Both the position numbers and the translations under genes were made by a program. Below are positions 1-7,828 of a stretch of 57,853 nt of DNA, one piece after another. The DNA comes from Tissierellaceae bacterium (GTDB lineage: Bacteria > Bacillota > Clostridia > Tissierellales > Tissierellaceae), in contig JAHDQA010000070.1 in the NCBI GenBank assembly GCA_018434075.1, positions 1 through 57,853 of the forward strand. Reading direction: 5' to 3'. The notes beneath the pieces are model-generated. The model was not told the DNA's origin and ran no database searches. It was given only the letters and a program-made list of their open reading frames with translations. The stretch's first letter is position 1, and every line of letters starts with the position of its first letter.

Positions 1-35
1 ACTTTCTCTGCTATTAATTGTATAATATTATTCAT
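1..35 (-). CDS. 5' end of a leftward gene cut by the window edge
   Basis: Only the first 11 codons are inside the window (MNNIIQLIAEK). The ATG is preceded by a strong GGAGGA ribosome-binding site (around 44-50) and a TATAAT -10 box at 73-78, so this is probably a genuine gene start. Nothing can be said about the product. Confidence 0.5.
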   Translation of the reverse strand, partial: MNNIIQLIAEK

Positions 36-72
36 AGAGAATATCCTCCTTTTTTGTAGTTTTGACGATTAC

Positions 73-78
73 ATTATA
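73..78 (-). promoter_or_regulatory. -10 box for the leftward edge gene, flanked by an inverted repeat
   Basis: TATAAT reads on the minus strand about 40 bases before the edge gene. No good -35 is visible at 17 bp. A near-perfect inverted repeat (AGAGAATATCCTC at 36-48, GAGGATCATTCTCT at 86-99) brackets the promoter and overlaps the ribosome-binding site, so it could be an operator or an RNA hairpin. That role is inference. Confidence 0.35.
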
Positions 79-182
79 TCAAATCGAGGATCATTCTCTA
101 TATTTTTTTATTATTTCTCCAACAATTATTTTACACTAAGGTAACCTATCCAGTCCAGGTCATTAACAAATTCCGACCCATT

Positions 183-216
183 ATCCGTTTTATATTGAAT
201 TCAGCATAAAACGGAT
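183..216. repeat. 11-bp perfect inverted repeat upstream of the recombinase remnant
   Basis: ATCCGTTTTAT and ATAAAACGGAT are separated by 12 bases. There is no T-tract after it, so it is not an obvious terminator. TATACCGAA follows twice. Its position before a recombinase gene would suit a regulatory or recombination site, but that is unproven. Otherwise I see nothing in 100-337 except a ribosome-binding site for the next gene. Confidence 0.4.
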
Positions 217-337
217 TATACCGAAGAAAAAACTATACCGAAAACTTTAATTTCTGTTACTATTGCTAAAACGAACTCGATCTCTTCGACATAGTATTTT
301 ATAATTGGAGTACCAAATATAAAGGAGGTACTTCAAA

Positions 338-1009
338 ATGGAAATTGAAACTATTTGTGATGCATTATTAGCTGCTCTAGAAGAAGCTAGCTATAATGAA
401 AGCACTATATTTAACTACAAAGGGGTGATTAGACGCTTTAAAGCCTTTTGTAAAAGTAAAGGCATTACAGAATACACACCGAATTTCGGGCAAGAATATG
501 CTGATGATGTAATAAGCATAAAAACTGGAAAGTTCAGCAAAAACCGTTACTGTATCCAGGGGCGATTCATTCGTTTACTAAATTCATACCATAACACTGA
601 GGTTATTGATTTTTGCACATTAAAACGTGGTAAGGTGAAACCATCTAATTGTAAGCATGAACAGATTTATAGCGATTACAGCGAATTTCTACAAACTAAG
701 TATAACAACGGAAACACAATACATTTTTATGAGTATAAGCTATACAGCTTTCTTCAATATCTAGATAAGCTTAGGGTTTATGATATTGAGAATTTAACTC
801 CACACATCGTTATTAACTACTTTAAATTTGTAAAACAAGGTTGTCAAAGAGCAACTCTATGCGGTTTAAGTCTGTTTTTAAAATATATCAAGAGAAATGA
901 TCTTTTTGTTTGTATTGAAGGAATTCATGCTTTTAGGGCAAAAAGAATAATTCCAAGCTTAACTGATGAGGAACAAGAACGGATTAAAGATACAAATGTT
1001 CATCTATAG
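338..1009 (+). pseudogene. tyrosine recombinase N-terminal fragment, catalytic domain missing
   Basis: The 223-residue product has the helical, basic N-terminal DNA-binding (SAM-like) layout of tyrosine site-specific recombinases, ending at the linker where the catalytic domain normally begins (RAKRIIPSLTDEEQERI). Full-length relatives are near 400 residues and carry an R...HxxR...Y catalytic set; none of it is present here. The reading frame stops soon after and the next bases do not restore the domain. The start is well supported by AAAGGAGGT seven bases before the ATG. It is read as a remnant left by a rearrangement at this junction. It could still bind DNA, but it should not catalyse strand exchange. 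Confidence 0.65.
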
Positions 1010-1104
1010 TATATAATTCAACCGCTACTTTATCAACCAAATTTAACCATCTTCCCTTCAAATATCTCCAAACATCCAATGTCATCTGTCAAATGCCCTA
1101 TTTT

Positions 1105-1150
1105 AAAGGGTCAAAAAAGGGTGTTTTTCACCGATTTTTGACCCTTTTTT
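1105..1150 (+). terminator. intrinsic terminator after the recombinase remnant
   Basis: AAAGGGTCAAAAA pairs with TTTTTGACCCTTT around a short loop and runs into TTTTTT. The stem is nearly symmetrical, so it could also stop leftward transcription. The following bases up to 1250 show no convincing gene. Confidence 0.65.
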
Positions 1151-1281
1151 CATCCCTAAACCACTATATGTTGTGGTCAAGTCCTATTATTCTTTATCCA
1201 AACCACAATACGTCATCAGAATTGCTGCTTCAACGTGGCTCGAGAGGACAGAATGAATGTCATATAAGTGTGTCCGTTCTC

Positions 1282-1334
1282 GGAAACATATCCACTGCGT
1301 TTTTGGCACTATCGGTAGACGGGAACATATCCAC
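1282..1334. repeat. repeats resembling an IS21-family element end
   Basis: Two imperfect direct copies of GGAAACATATCCAC lie about 40 bases apart (1282-1295 and 1322-1334), near a TGTCCG motif. Multiple short repeats near the termini are a feature of IS21-family elements. No istA or istB gene is present, so this would be a left-over end. The 100-residue open frame across 1093-1395 shows no recognisable protein and is not called. Confidence 0.35.
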
Positions 1335-1400
1335 CAATCGTACCGTTTACGAAAAGGGCACTCTTACTAGGAGCGCCCTCAATAATAAACATTAATGTAA

Positions 1401-2279
1401 TCAATAGTCTTTTTTCTTTACTGGAATCCAGATTTCGCTTCGATACTTTGGATTTCCAGTGTCTGGACTCTCATTCCATAAAATTTCAGGACCTTCAACC
1501 GCCTCGTATCCTGAAGATGGAAACCACTCTGAGTATATCCTACCCCACACATTTTGAAGTGTTTCCGGAAATGGTCCAATCGATTCAAATACAGCCCAGG
1601 TACTAGCATCAATTTTTAATACATCAAAATCTGCAGTTTCATTACTTGATGTTGCTACCCCGATGTAATGATCTAATTCTCCTTTCTCTTCCATTCTACC
1701 TTCTGAAAAATTAGTGGAAGCACTAATAATACCTGTAGGTTCTACATTTGAAATTGCTTTTAATTGATTAATAACATCCATGGTTAAAAGTTCAGTCATT
1801 TTTGCAATCTCTGGATTGACACCTTCAAAAATAATTGGAACTCTCTTCTTAAATCCTACTAACTTAAAAGGTCCTTTCTCAACAATACGATAGTTCATTT
1901 CGCATCCTCCTTTAATTGATAATTGAAAGGTCATTCGAGGATAAGCTTTTAATTGTGTATTCTCACTCCTTGCCTCAGAAGGGAGAATGCCATGCAGAGA
2001 ATGAAAAGCACGGGAAAATGAATCAGCCGAATTATAGCCATATTTGACGGCTACATCAATTATTCTCAAATCCCTATCTTTCAAATCAAGTGCAGCCAAC
2101 GTCAGTCTTCTTCTCCGAATATATTCTGATAAACTTATGCCTGCTAAAAAAGAAAACATCCGCTTGAAATGATACTCTGAACAATATGCGATTTTAGATA
2201 CTTCAATATAATCAATTTCCTCTGTTAAGTGCTCTTCAATATACTCCAATGCATTATTCATACTTCTTAAAGAATCCAT
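1401..2279 (-). CDS. AraC-family regulator with GyrI-like effector-binding domain
   Basis: The 292-residue product has two parts. Residues about 5-105 form an AraC/XylS double helix-turn-helix (motifs [12 protein letters not shown] and [15 protein letters not shown]). Residues about 120-292 match the GyrI-like/SbmC small-molecule-binding fold (from [18 protein letters not shown] to the end). Such fusions sense drugs or other small ligands and control nearby transport or modification genes; the ligand here is unknown. The start used is the ATG after AAAGGAGGTTGTTTG, rather than an upstream in-frame codon. It lies downstream of and co-directional with the resistance genes, so a role in drug response is plausible but not shown. 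Confidence 0.85.
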   Translation of the reverse strand: MDSLRSMNNALEYIEEHLTEEIDYIEVSKIAYCSEYHFKRMFSFLAGISLSEYIRRRRLTLAALDLKDRDLRIIDVAVKYGYNSADSFSRAFHSLHGILPSEARSENTQLKAYPRMTFQLSIKGGCEMNYRIVEKGPFKLVGFKKRVPIIFEGVNPEIAKMTELLTMDVINQLKAISNVEPTGIISASTNFSEGRMEEKGELDHYIGVATSSNETADFDVLKIDASTWAVFESIGPFPETLQNVWGRIYSEWFPSSGYEAVEGPEILWNESPDTGNPKYRSEIWIPVKKKDY

Positions 2280-2406
2280 CAAACAACCTCCTTTCATCAT
2301 CAATATTATCAGAGGATGCATTTATCCATCCGACAATCTGTGCACAGTATTGTCGATTCCCTTACATGTAATTAGTATCGTTAAACTAAATTTATCTTTG
2401 GGATGT

Positions 2407-2628
2407 TTACAACAGGAATCCTTTACTTTTCTTCAGTGTATCTTTCTTGCTGCAAAAATTCCTTTGCTTCGCTAAGGCATAAATCCCAATGACTCTTTCT
2501 TCAAAGTCAGCTTCATCTAGCCTTGCATTGCTATCTTCTCTTATTCGTTCCAACAGTTCACTTCCAAATCCAGAAAGGGAATCTTTAATAGAACGTGCCG
2601 TATCTTTTCCTCCTCTAAATTCTAATTA
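2407..2628 (-). pseudogene. short coding remnant without a start
   Basis: A minus-strand frame of about 70 codons, ending in TAA at 2407, reads as plausible protein (for example RSIKDSLSGFGSELLERI) but has no usable start codon and a stop just upstream. GAGGAGG in it does not precede an ATG/GTG/TTG at a sensible distance. I do not recognise the family. It is best read as the tail of a lost gene between the AraC regulator and the lincosamide gene. Confidence 0.3.
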
Positions 2629-2644
2629 AATCGGAATTTGTCAG

Positions 2645-3139
2645 TTACTTGTATTCACTCGGTACAGGAATATTAAATCTCTCGCACAATAGTTTTACAT
2701 CATGCATATCATTTTCATCATGCTCATAGCCCAGATGAAATAACACTTGATTTTCAGCATCGATACATCTTACCGTTTTATCGCCTATTTTCCCAATGCC
2801 GCTAAAGACTTCTGGAGGATATGCTTCTCCCTCAAAAACAATGTATCCTTGTTCGTTGAATTTAAATATATGAAGATCAATTATCCTACCTTTACTATCC
2901 TTATAAACCGTATGAGATGTGGTGGTATATGCTTCGATAACTTCAGCAAAGCCATATTCTTTTAATATTTCAATAAACTTTTTACCATTACTTTCTTCCA
3001 CAAATAAATCAATATCGTTGTGTACTCTTGTTTCTTCTTCTAATAGAGCATCTACTCCCCAACCACCATCTATCCAAATGTTAATATCATTTTCTTCAGC
3101 ATATGTTATTATCTCAATGGCATCAGTTTTACTTACCAT
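2645..3139 (-). CDS. lnu(C)-like: lincosamide nucleotidyltransferase, Lnu(C)-like
   Basis: This 164-residue protein belongs to the small Lnu enzymes that adenylylate lincomycin and clindamycin. The nucleotidyltransferase signature is clear: IDGGWGVDAL at about 22-31, then HNDIDLFVEE near residue 40, giving the metal-binding aspartates. The C-terminal GYEHDENDMHDVKLLCERF is also typical. Length and sequence style are closest to Lnu(C) rather than Lnu(A) (161 residues) or the larger Lnu(B) type; the allele needs a database match. The ATG follows GGAGGGATTAC. It is the last of the resistance genes in the leftward block and has a structured leader. An intact catalytic motif suggests an active enzyme. 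Confidence 0.85.
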   Translation of the reverse strand: MVSKTDAIEIITYAEENDINIWIDGGWGVDALLEEETRVHNDIDLFVEESNGKKFIEILKEYGFAEVIEAYTTTSHTVYKDSKGRIIDLHIFKFNEQGYIVFEGEAYPPEVFSGIGKIGDKTVRCIDAENQVLFHLGYEHDENDMHDVKLLCERFNIPVPSEYK

Positions 3140-3226
3140 GTAATCCCTCCGTTCAAATTAAATCTATAAGTGATAAATCTCAAAGCTATTTCTCCTAATA
3201 ATATAATGTCTATTGTTCCAATCAAA

Positions 3227-3342
3227 GCTAAAGATGAAGCTTGCCTTCTTTAGCTCGCAATAATTAGAGCTAAATCGAGATTCCAGCACCCCCTAGATTT
3301 AAGTTCCCTTTTGTGCCGTGGTAGAAAGGCCCCAAGTCTAGG
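3227..3342 (-). promoter_or_regulatory. structured leader between vat and lnu with mutually exclusive hairpins
   Basis: Three segments can pair in two exclusive ways: GCTAAAGA (3227-3234), TCTTTAGCTC (3247-3256) and GAGCTAAA (3267-3274). The middle one matches either neighbour with 8 perfect pairs. A further hairpin (CCTAGATTT 3292-3300 with AAGTCTAGG 3334-3342) covers the vat stop codon. Such competing stems are typical of antibiotic-responsive attenuators. No strong U-tract follows, so translational control is as likely as transcriptional; this is inference. Confidence 0.45.
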
Positions 3343-3976
3343 AATTTTTCATGAATTGCTCTAACCCTGCTTTGGATGTTAACATTTCAAGATTATTAAA
3401 TATTTCCTCTTCGCTCCAGTTCCACCATTGTAGCTTTAGCAAGAATTCAATCTTTTCGTCACTAAAGCGTTTTTTGATAAACTTAGCTGGATTCCCACCA
3501 TATATTGTATATGGCTCAACACTTTTCACTACTGTTGAATTAGCGGCAATAATCGCACCATCACCAATTTTAATACCCGGCATAATGGTAACATTTTGAC
3601 CTATCCATACATCATTGCCAATCACTGTATCTCCCTTAAAAGGAAGTTGTTCAATTGTAGGAGTCACCTTTTCCCATCCATGGCCAAAGATATTAAAGGG
3701 ATAGGTTGTAATTCCATCCATTCTATGATTTGCACCATTCATAATAAACTTAACACCCTCTGCAATTGCACAGAACTTTCCTATTATAAGTTTATCCCCT
3801 AGAAATTCGTAATGGTGCTCTATATTATCATAAAATTTCTCCGGTGTTTTTTTATTATCGCTATAATAGGTATATTCCCCAATCTCCACATTGGGTCTTT
3901 TAGGTAGATTGCTTATAAAACAAACCGTCTTTATATTTTCATTTGGATAAAGTTTTTTCTTATCTGGTCCTATCAT
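3338..3976 (-). CDS. vat: Vat-family streptogramin A O-acetyltransferase
   Basis: The product (212 residues) is a hexapeptide-repeat xenobiotic acetyltransferase. It transfers acetyl from acetyl-CoA to the hydroxyl of streptogramin A antibiotics such as virginiamycin M and dalfopristin, abolishing ribosome binding. The family hallmark GANHRMDGITTYPFN is present, with the catalytic histidine at about residue 84. Left-handed beta-helix repeats follow (TVIGNDVWIGQNVTIMPGI). The C-terminal FLLKLQWWNWSEEEI is also typical. Length agrees with Vat(B), Vat(D) and Vat(E). The motif separates it from CatB-type chloramphenicol enzymes of the same fold. I cannot assign the allele. Confidence 0.88.
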   Translation of the reverse strand: MIGPDKKKLYPNENIKTVCFISNLPKRPNVEIGEYTYYSDNKKTPEKFYDNIEHHYEFLGDKLIIGKFCAIAEGVKFIMNGANHRMDGITTYPFNIFGHGWEKVTPTIEQLPFKGDTVIGNDVWIGQNVTIMPGIKIGDGAIIAANSTVVKSVEPYTIYGGNPAKFIKKRFSDEKIEFLLKLQWWNWSEEEIFNNLEMLTSKAGLEQFMKNS

Positions 3977-4010
3977 AAAATATTAGCTCCTTTAATCTTT
4001 AATTACTTCA

Positions 4011-4457
4011 TTACCTTAATTCGTTTCTTATTTGCTCTTTCCATTTATTAATATTAACGATTGCATTTTGCTCCCGACCTAAATATATATCTTCAATTGT
4101 CATAGGCCAAAGTCTTAGTTCACGCTTTCTTGCGTTGCTTGGTAAAGGGTTTGTTATTTTGCTTAATGACTTTACTATTTCTCGATTTTTCTTAAGAATA
4201 TATGGTGTATCCCAATCATTATCAAAAGCGTTAATAAAAAGATTTACTAAATTTGTATATCCTTCTTCAGTAAAATTCGAAGGATGCTGGATCATATAGC
4301 ACGAAACAAGCCAAAAATGTAACTCATATAGCTTTGGATCATTATGCTCCCATACAAGAGGGAACCCGAATAGCTCATGGCATGAAAAACCATCGGTCTC
4401 TTTAGCTCCACATTCTATACATCTCCCAGATTTCATGACTGTGTTATTATCAACCAC
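4011..4457 (-). CDS. DUF5946 family protein
   Basis: A 148-residue protein of unknown function that matches the DUF5946 family by overall pattern: an N-terminal CIECGAKETDGFSCHELF with paired cysteines and a histidine that could hold zinc, then a helical region with WEHNDPKLYELHFWLVSCY and LNLWPMTIED-like residues. It sits between msr(D) and vat in the resistance block, transcribed with them. No resistance role is known for the family. The start is uncertain: a GTG at 4457 behind GGGAGG, or the ATG at 4436. Confidence 0.6.
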   Translation of the reverse strand: MVDNNTVMKSGRCIECGAKETDGFSCHELFGFPLVWEHNDPKLYELHFWLVSCYMIQHPSNFTEEGYTNLVNLFINAFDNDWDTPYILKKNREIVKSLSKITNPLPSNARKRELRLWPMTIEDIYLGREQNAIVNINKWKEQIRNELR

Positions 4458-4592
4458 CTATAACCAACCTCCCTTATTTAAATTATTTTAATATTCATTA
4501 ATGTAATGTTTGCCAAAGAAAAAAAGTCTTTTTACTTTAACAACGAAGCCGCCAGCCAGAGAAGACTATTCTGACCAGCGACTACCTTAAGT

Positions 4593-6056
4593 TTAATGTT
4601 TCAGATTTATTTTCTTATCACTAATTTCATAAATCACATCAGCCACATTATCAAGCAACCGTTTGTCATGGGTGATAAACACTATAGTTCCAGCATACTC
4701 CTTCATTAAAATTTCCAAAGCCTCTAAGCTTGGTATGTCAAGGAAGTTGCTTGGTTCATCCATTAGTAGGATGTTATATCTGCCCATAAGCATTTTAGCT
4801 AGCAACAATTTTATAATTTCTCCGCCGCTTAAAACAGATAAACTTTTCCCAATATCGTTTTGTTTAAACCCCATCGATGCTAGCACTGAACGAATTTCTG
4901 AAACATTGTAATCACTATCTTCCTGCATAAACTCCAATACTTTCTTATTACTGTCGTACTTGTAACCATTTTGTGCAAAGTAGCCTATTTTTGCCTTAGG
5001 TGAAATAGAAATTCCATCTTCATGGTTTAAGATCATTTTGATTAAAGTTGTTTTTCCTGTTCCATTACCACCAGTTAATGCCACTTTTGCGCCAAGCGGA
5101 ATTTGAAAAGATACATTTTCAAACAATACTTTATCTCCAAATATTTTATTAATTTCCTTACCGACAATAGGATATGGATTGTGGAGCTCCAATGCTTTAC
5201 TTTGCCTGAAACGAATCCTACGAATATCTTCTGGAGCTTCTACACTTCCTAAGGCCGCAATCCTATGTTCTAGGGATTTAGCGGCATTATGCATCTTTTT
5301 TTCCTTACTTCCTATTGATTTTTGATGAGCTAAACGCCCTCCGCCTTCAGTACTTTTTTTCTTTGAAGCACCTTTTGCCTTCTGTCCTATTTTACGAGCC
5401 TGTTTTCGCTTTTCCTCTGCAGCCCTTTCCAATCGGGCACGTTCCGCAACAAATTGTTCGTATTCTGCAGCTTGGCTCTTGCGTTCTTCTTCTTTCTGGC
5501 GAAGATAATCAGAATAGTTTCCCCAATACTCAGTGATTTTGCCATCTTTCAGTTCCCATATTTTATCTACTACCTCATCAAGAAAATAACGGTCATGGCT
5601 AATAACTAACAGTGCACCTGTAAAATATTTTAACTGTCCAATTAGAAAATCAATTCCTTCACGGTCTAAATGACTCGTAGGTTCATCCGCTAAAATACCA
5701 TGAACCTGTGCTGATAAAGCCTGTGCTATTTTAAGCCTTGTTTCTTCACCACCGCTCATGGTCTGTATATCTAATTGTTCAACACCAAGCTTTCCTACAA
5801 GTGCAAAATCTTTTTCTTTCTGCAAAGTTACTTCGTCCAACTGAGGGATATAGGCAAGTTCACCCAGACGATTTAATTTACATCCTGGGGGAGTTAATTC
5901 TCCTAAAAGTACCTTGAGTAGAGTGCTTTTCCCTGCACCATTTGCTCCCACTAAACCAATACGGTCATAATCATATACTTCTAATTCATCTATATCTAAA
6001 ACATCGCGTCCTTTGAATTCCACACGAATGTCTTTTGCTTTTAATATCAATTCCAT
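4593..6056 (-). CDS. msr(D): ABC-F ribosomal protection protein Msr(D)
   Basis: The 487-residue protein has exactly the length of Msr(D) (Mel), a soluble ABC-F ATPase that dislodges 14-membered macrolides from the ribosome. Two nucleotide-binding domains are visible. The first has [12 protein letters not shown], signature MSGGEE and [11 protein letters not shown]; the second has [17 protein letters not shown] and [12 protein letters not shown] charged, lysine-rich linker joins them, and there are no membrane segments. The ATG is preceded by AGGAGGATAATGTT; upstream codons in the same frame cover the attenuator and are not used. It follows mef by 120 bases, containing the MYLIFM leader and a hairpin. 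From memory, it is very close to streptococcal Msr(D), indicating recent transfer. Confidence 0.95.
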   Translation of the reverse strand: MELILKAKDIRVEFKGRDVLDIDELEVYDYDRIGLVGANGAGKSTLLKVLLGELTPPGCKLNRLGELAYIPQLDEVTLQKEKDFALVGKLGVEQLDIQTMSGGEETRLKIAQALSAQVHGILADEPTSHLDREGIDFLIGQLKYFTGALLVISHDRYFLDEVVDKIWELKDGKITEYWGNYSDYLRQKEEERKSQAAEYEQFVAERARLERAAEEKRKQARKIGQKAKGASKKKSTEGGGRLAHQKSIGSKEKKMHNAAKSLEHRIAALGSVEAPEDIRRIRFRQSKALELHNPYPIVGKEINKIFGDKVLFENVSFQIPLGAKVALTGGNGTGKTTLIKMILNHEDGISISPKAKIGYFAQNGYKYDSNKKVLEFMQEDSDYNVSEIRSVLASMGFKQNDIGKSLSVLSGGEIIKLLLAKMLMGRYNILLMDEPSNFLDIPSLEALEILMKEYAGTIVFITHDKRLLDNVADVIYEISDKKINLKH

Positions 6057-6101
6057 AACATTATCCTCCTGTCTATAATCGCATGTTTTCATTTGCTTGT
6101 A

Positions 6102-6119
6102 CGCAGGGAAAACCCTGCG
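6102..6119 (-). terminator. attenuator hairpin upstream of msr(D)
   Basis: CGCAGGG and CCCTGCG form a 7-bp perfect stem with a TTTT loop on the minus strand, just after the leader peptide and before the msr(D) ribosome-binding site. In published work on msr(D), leader stalling by macrolides lets polymerase pass this region. The hairpin lacks a long U-tract directly behind it. Confidence 0.7.
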
Positions 6120-6135
6120 ATTTAAGCAGGAAGAA

Positions 6136-6156
6136 TTACATGAAAATAAGATACAT
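6136..6156 (-). CDS. msrDL: msr(D) leader peptide MYLIFM
   Basis: A six-codon frame (MYLIFM then TAA) lies 20 bases after the mef stop, behind GGAGGG. The sequence is identical to the msr(D) leader peptide known to stall ribosomes with erythromycin bound in the exit tunnel and so switch on msr(D). Conservation of all six residues together with the following hairpin indicates that regulation is intact here. Confidence 0.85.
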   Translation of the reverse strand: MYLIFM

Positions 6157-6176
6157 AAATATCCCTCCAATATTGT

Positions 6177-7394
6177 TTATTTTAAATCTAATTTTCTAAC
6201 CTCAGTTATCATGGGGCAAACTATAGCAATGCCAATAATTAAAATACCTGATAGTAAAAACCAATGATTTACACCGATCCTATCAGCAAAGAACCCAGAA
6301 AGAATTAACCCAATTGGCATTGCAAGTGACATGATACTTCCGGTCAAAGAAAATACACGTCCTAAATATTCAGGCTTAATTTTCTCCTGAAAAAGAGCTG
6401 TTTGCACACCGCTATAAAACGGCACCGAAAGCCCCATTATTGCACAGCAAACTACAAATATAACAAATCCACTTGGAGGAAGTATTCCTGAAACGGCTAA
6501 ACTGGCCCCCATTATAAAAAACGAACCTGTTATTAGTAGTACACGCTTTTTGAAACTTCCTAATCTCCCCAATAGTAAGCCTCCTACTAGCATTCCAGAT
6601 GCAAAAGCGATTTCGGTAATAGAAATATGCACAGGTGTTCCATTAAAGTATTCCATGCTTATTAAAGGAAATAGTGCATTAATTGGCATATAAACAAAAG
6701 TATATATTGTTCCTAAGAGTAATAAGGCAAATAATCCTTTGTTTTGTCTCAGTACGACAATTCCTTCTTTCATTTCTCTTATGAAATTTGGTTTCAAGCT
6801 TTGCACTTGATCGCCCAGCTTAGGAATCCGTACAATTGCCACCGTAATAGACGCAATCACAGCACCTAATACATCGATGGCAATAATAGCATTTAATTCC
6901 CAAACAGAATATAACAATGCTGCAACCGCCGGACTAACAATATAGCTTATAGACTGCAAAGACTGACTATAGCCTGCGCATTTCGTAAGCTGCTCTTCTG
7001 GTACTAAAAGTGGCGTAACTGCATTGAGTGCTGGGGTATGAAAAGCTGTTCCAACGCTGCGGATAAACAATACTACCATAACCATCCAGACAGGTAACTC
7101 CATATACAAAGCAACAATAGCCAGCACTGCCCCAGCTGCTGCGATAATTAAATCAGCACCAATCATTATCTTCTTCCTATCATGACGATCCACTAATACA
7201 CCTATGGCAGGTCCAAAGACCGCATAGGGTAAAAAACCTACTAGTGAAGCCATAGACAAGACCATCGCAGATCCTGTTTTTTCTGTAAGGTAAAAAATAA
7301 TCGCCATTTGCAGGATAGCACTAGTGATTAAAGAAACTGCCTGCCCTGCCCATATTGTAATAAACTTAAGTTTCCAATTGTTGTATTTTTCCAT
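6177..7394 (-). CDS. mef: macrolide efflux MFS transporter Mef
   Basis: The 405-residue membrane protein has the length and start (MEKYNNWKLKF) of Mef(A)/Mef(E), proton-driven exporters of 14- and 15-membered macrolides. About 12 hydrophobic segments are visible, with the MFS loop motif GPAIGVLVDRHDRKK between helices 2 and 3. It forms an operon with msr(D), and the two proteins are known to act together in resistance. Compared with Mef(A)/(E) from memory, the middle and C-terminal third diverge (for example GRLGSFKKRVLLITGSFFI). It may therefore be a distinct mef subclass or mosaic, to be settled by alignment. The leader region upstream controls expression. Confidence 0.92.
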   Translation of the reverse strand: MEKYNNWKLKFITIWAGQAVSLITSAILQMAIIFYLTEKTGSAMVLSMASLVGFLPYAVFGPAIGVLVDRHDRKKIMIGADLIIAAAGAVLAIVALYMELPVWMVMVVLFIRSVGTAFHTPALNAVTPLLVPEEQLTKCAGYSQSLQSISYIVSPAVAALLYSVWELNAIIAIDVLGAVIASITVAIVRIPKLGDQVQSLKPNFIREMKEGIVVLRQNKGLFALLLLGTIYTFVYMPINALFPLISMEYFNGTPVHISITEIAFASGMLVGGLLLGRLGSFKKRVLLITGSFFIMGASLAVSGILPPSGFVIFVVCCAIMGLSVPFYSGVQTALFQEKIKPEYLGRVFSLTGSIMSLAMPIGLILSGFFADRIGVNHWFLLSGILIIGIAIVCPMITEVRKLDLK

Positions 7395-7457
7395 TTATAT
7401 TTTCTCCTGCATAATTATTTTGCTTGAATTTCTATTTTGAATAGCATTCTAGGCAAT

Positions 7458-7500
7458 AAAAAATGCAGGCCTAAATCCACAATGTGGCTTTTGGTCTGCA
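7458..7500 (-). terminator. second attenuator hairpin before mef
   Basis: TGCAGACC...GGCCTGCA, with an inner CCACA/TGTGG stem, is followed on the minus strand by TTTTTT. It lies about 65 bases before the mef start, so it can cut the leader transcript short unless macrolide-stalled ribosomes change folding. The rest of the 434-base mef leader (7395-7828) holds a first hairpin, leader peptide, promoter and the terminator of the recombinase. Confidence 0.7.
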
Positions 7501-7615
7501 TACATACAATTTGGAAACATTCATATTAAAGACACAGTTAAATAAAGGTATAGTTAAATAACCTATATTCTGACCGCAACTAATGAATGCTCAATATCGT
7601 ATAAATAAGCACAAC

Positions 7616-7653
7616 AAAAAAGCCTATCATCGGGGATAGATTCTGCCTTTTTT
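7616..7653 (-). terminator. first attenuator hairpin after the mef leader peptide
   Basis: An imperfect stem (CTATC with GATAG inside an A6...T6 outer pairing) begins ten bases after the leader stop and ends in TTTTTT on the minus strand. It is placed as expected for leader-peptide-coupled transcription attenuation. Confidence 0.6.
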
Positions 7654-7662
7654 ATTGCCAGC

Positions 7663-7689
7663 TTATCTTAAACGCATTGAGGCTGTCAT
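7663..7689 (-). CDS. mef leader peptide MTASMRLR
   Basis: An eight-codon frame (MTASMRLR) starts after AGGAGGAACCGAAACT. The sequence is the same as the leader peptide described upstream of mef(E)/mel in streptococci, where macrolide-dependent stalling prevents premature termination. Its exact conservation argues that the operon arrived with its own control region. Confidence 0.85.
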   Translation of the reverse strand: MTASMRLR

Positions 7690-7729
7690 AGTTTCGGTTC
7701 CTCCTGAATTCTTATTTGTATCAGCGTAT

Positions 7730-7758
7730 ATTTTATCACAATAAGGTTCTATATTCAA
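7730..7758 (-). promoter_or_regulatory. promoter of the mef-msr(D) operon
   Basis: On the minus strand, TTGAAT (7753-7758) and TAAAAT (7730-7735) are exactly 17 bp apart, followed at about 25 bases by the ribosome-binding site of the MTASMRLR leader. This is a good sigma-A type promoter. Confidence 0.8.
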
Positions 7759-7775
7759 CACAAAAAATATAAAGG

Positions 7776-7807
7776 AAGGAAATACCGCCAAAGGCGATAG
7801 TTTCCTT
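7776..7807 (-). terminator. terminator after the recombinase cassette
   Basis: AAGGAAACTATCGCC pairs with GGCGGTATTTCCTT across a TTT loop, followed after a few bases by a T-rich run. It separates recombinase transcription from the mef promoter immediately downstream. Confidence 0.7.
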
Positions 7808-7828
7808 AATTGCGGTTGACTCAATAAT

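Noticed and set aside
1093..1395. 100-residue rightward open frame
   Set aside because: No recognisable domain, no ribosome-binding site, and it overlaps a terminator and IS-like repeats.
2345..2640. Intact gene between AraC and lnu
   Set aside because: The only protein-like frame has no start codon; listed as a remnant.
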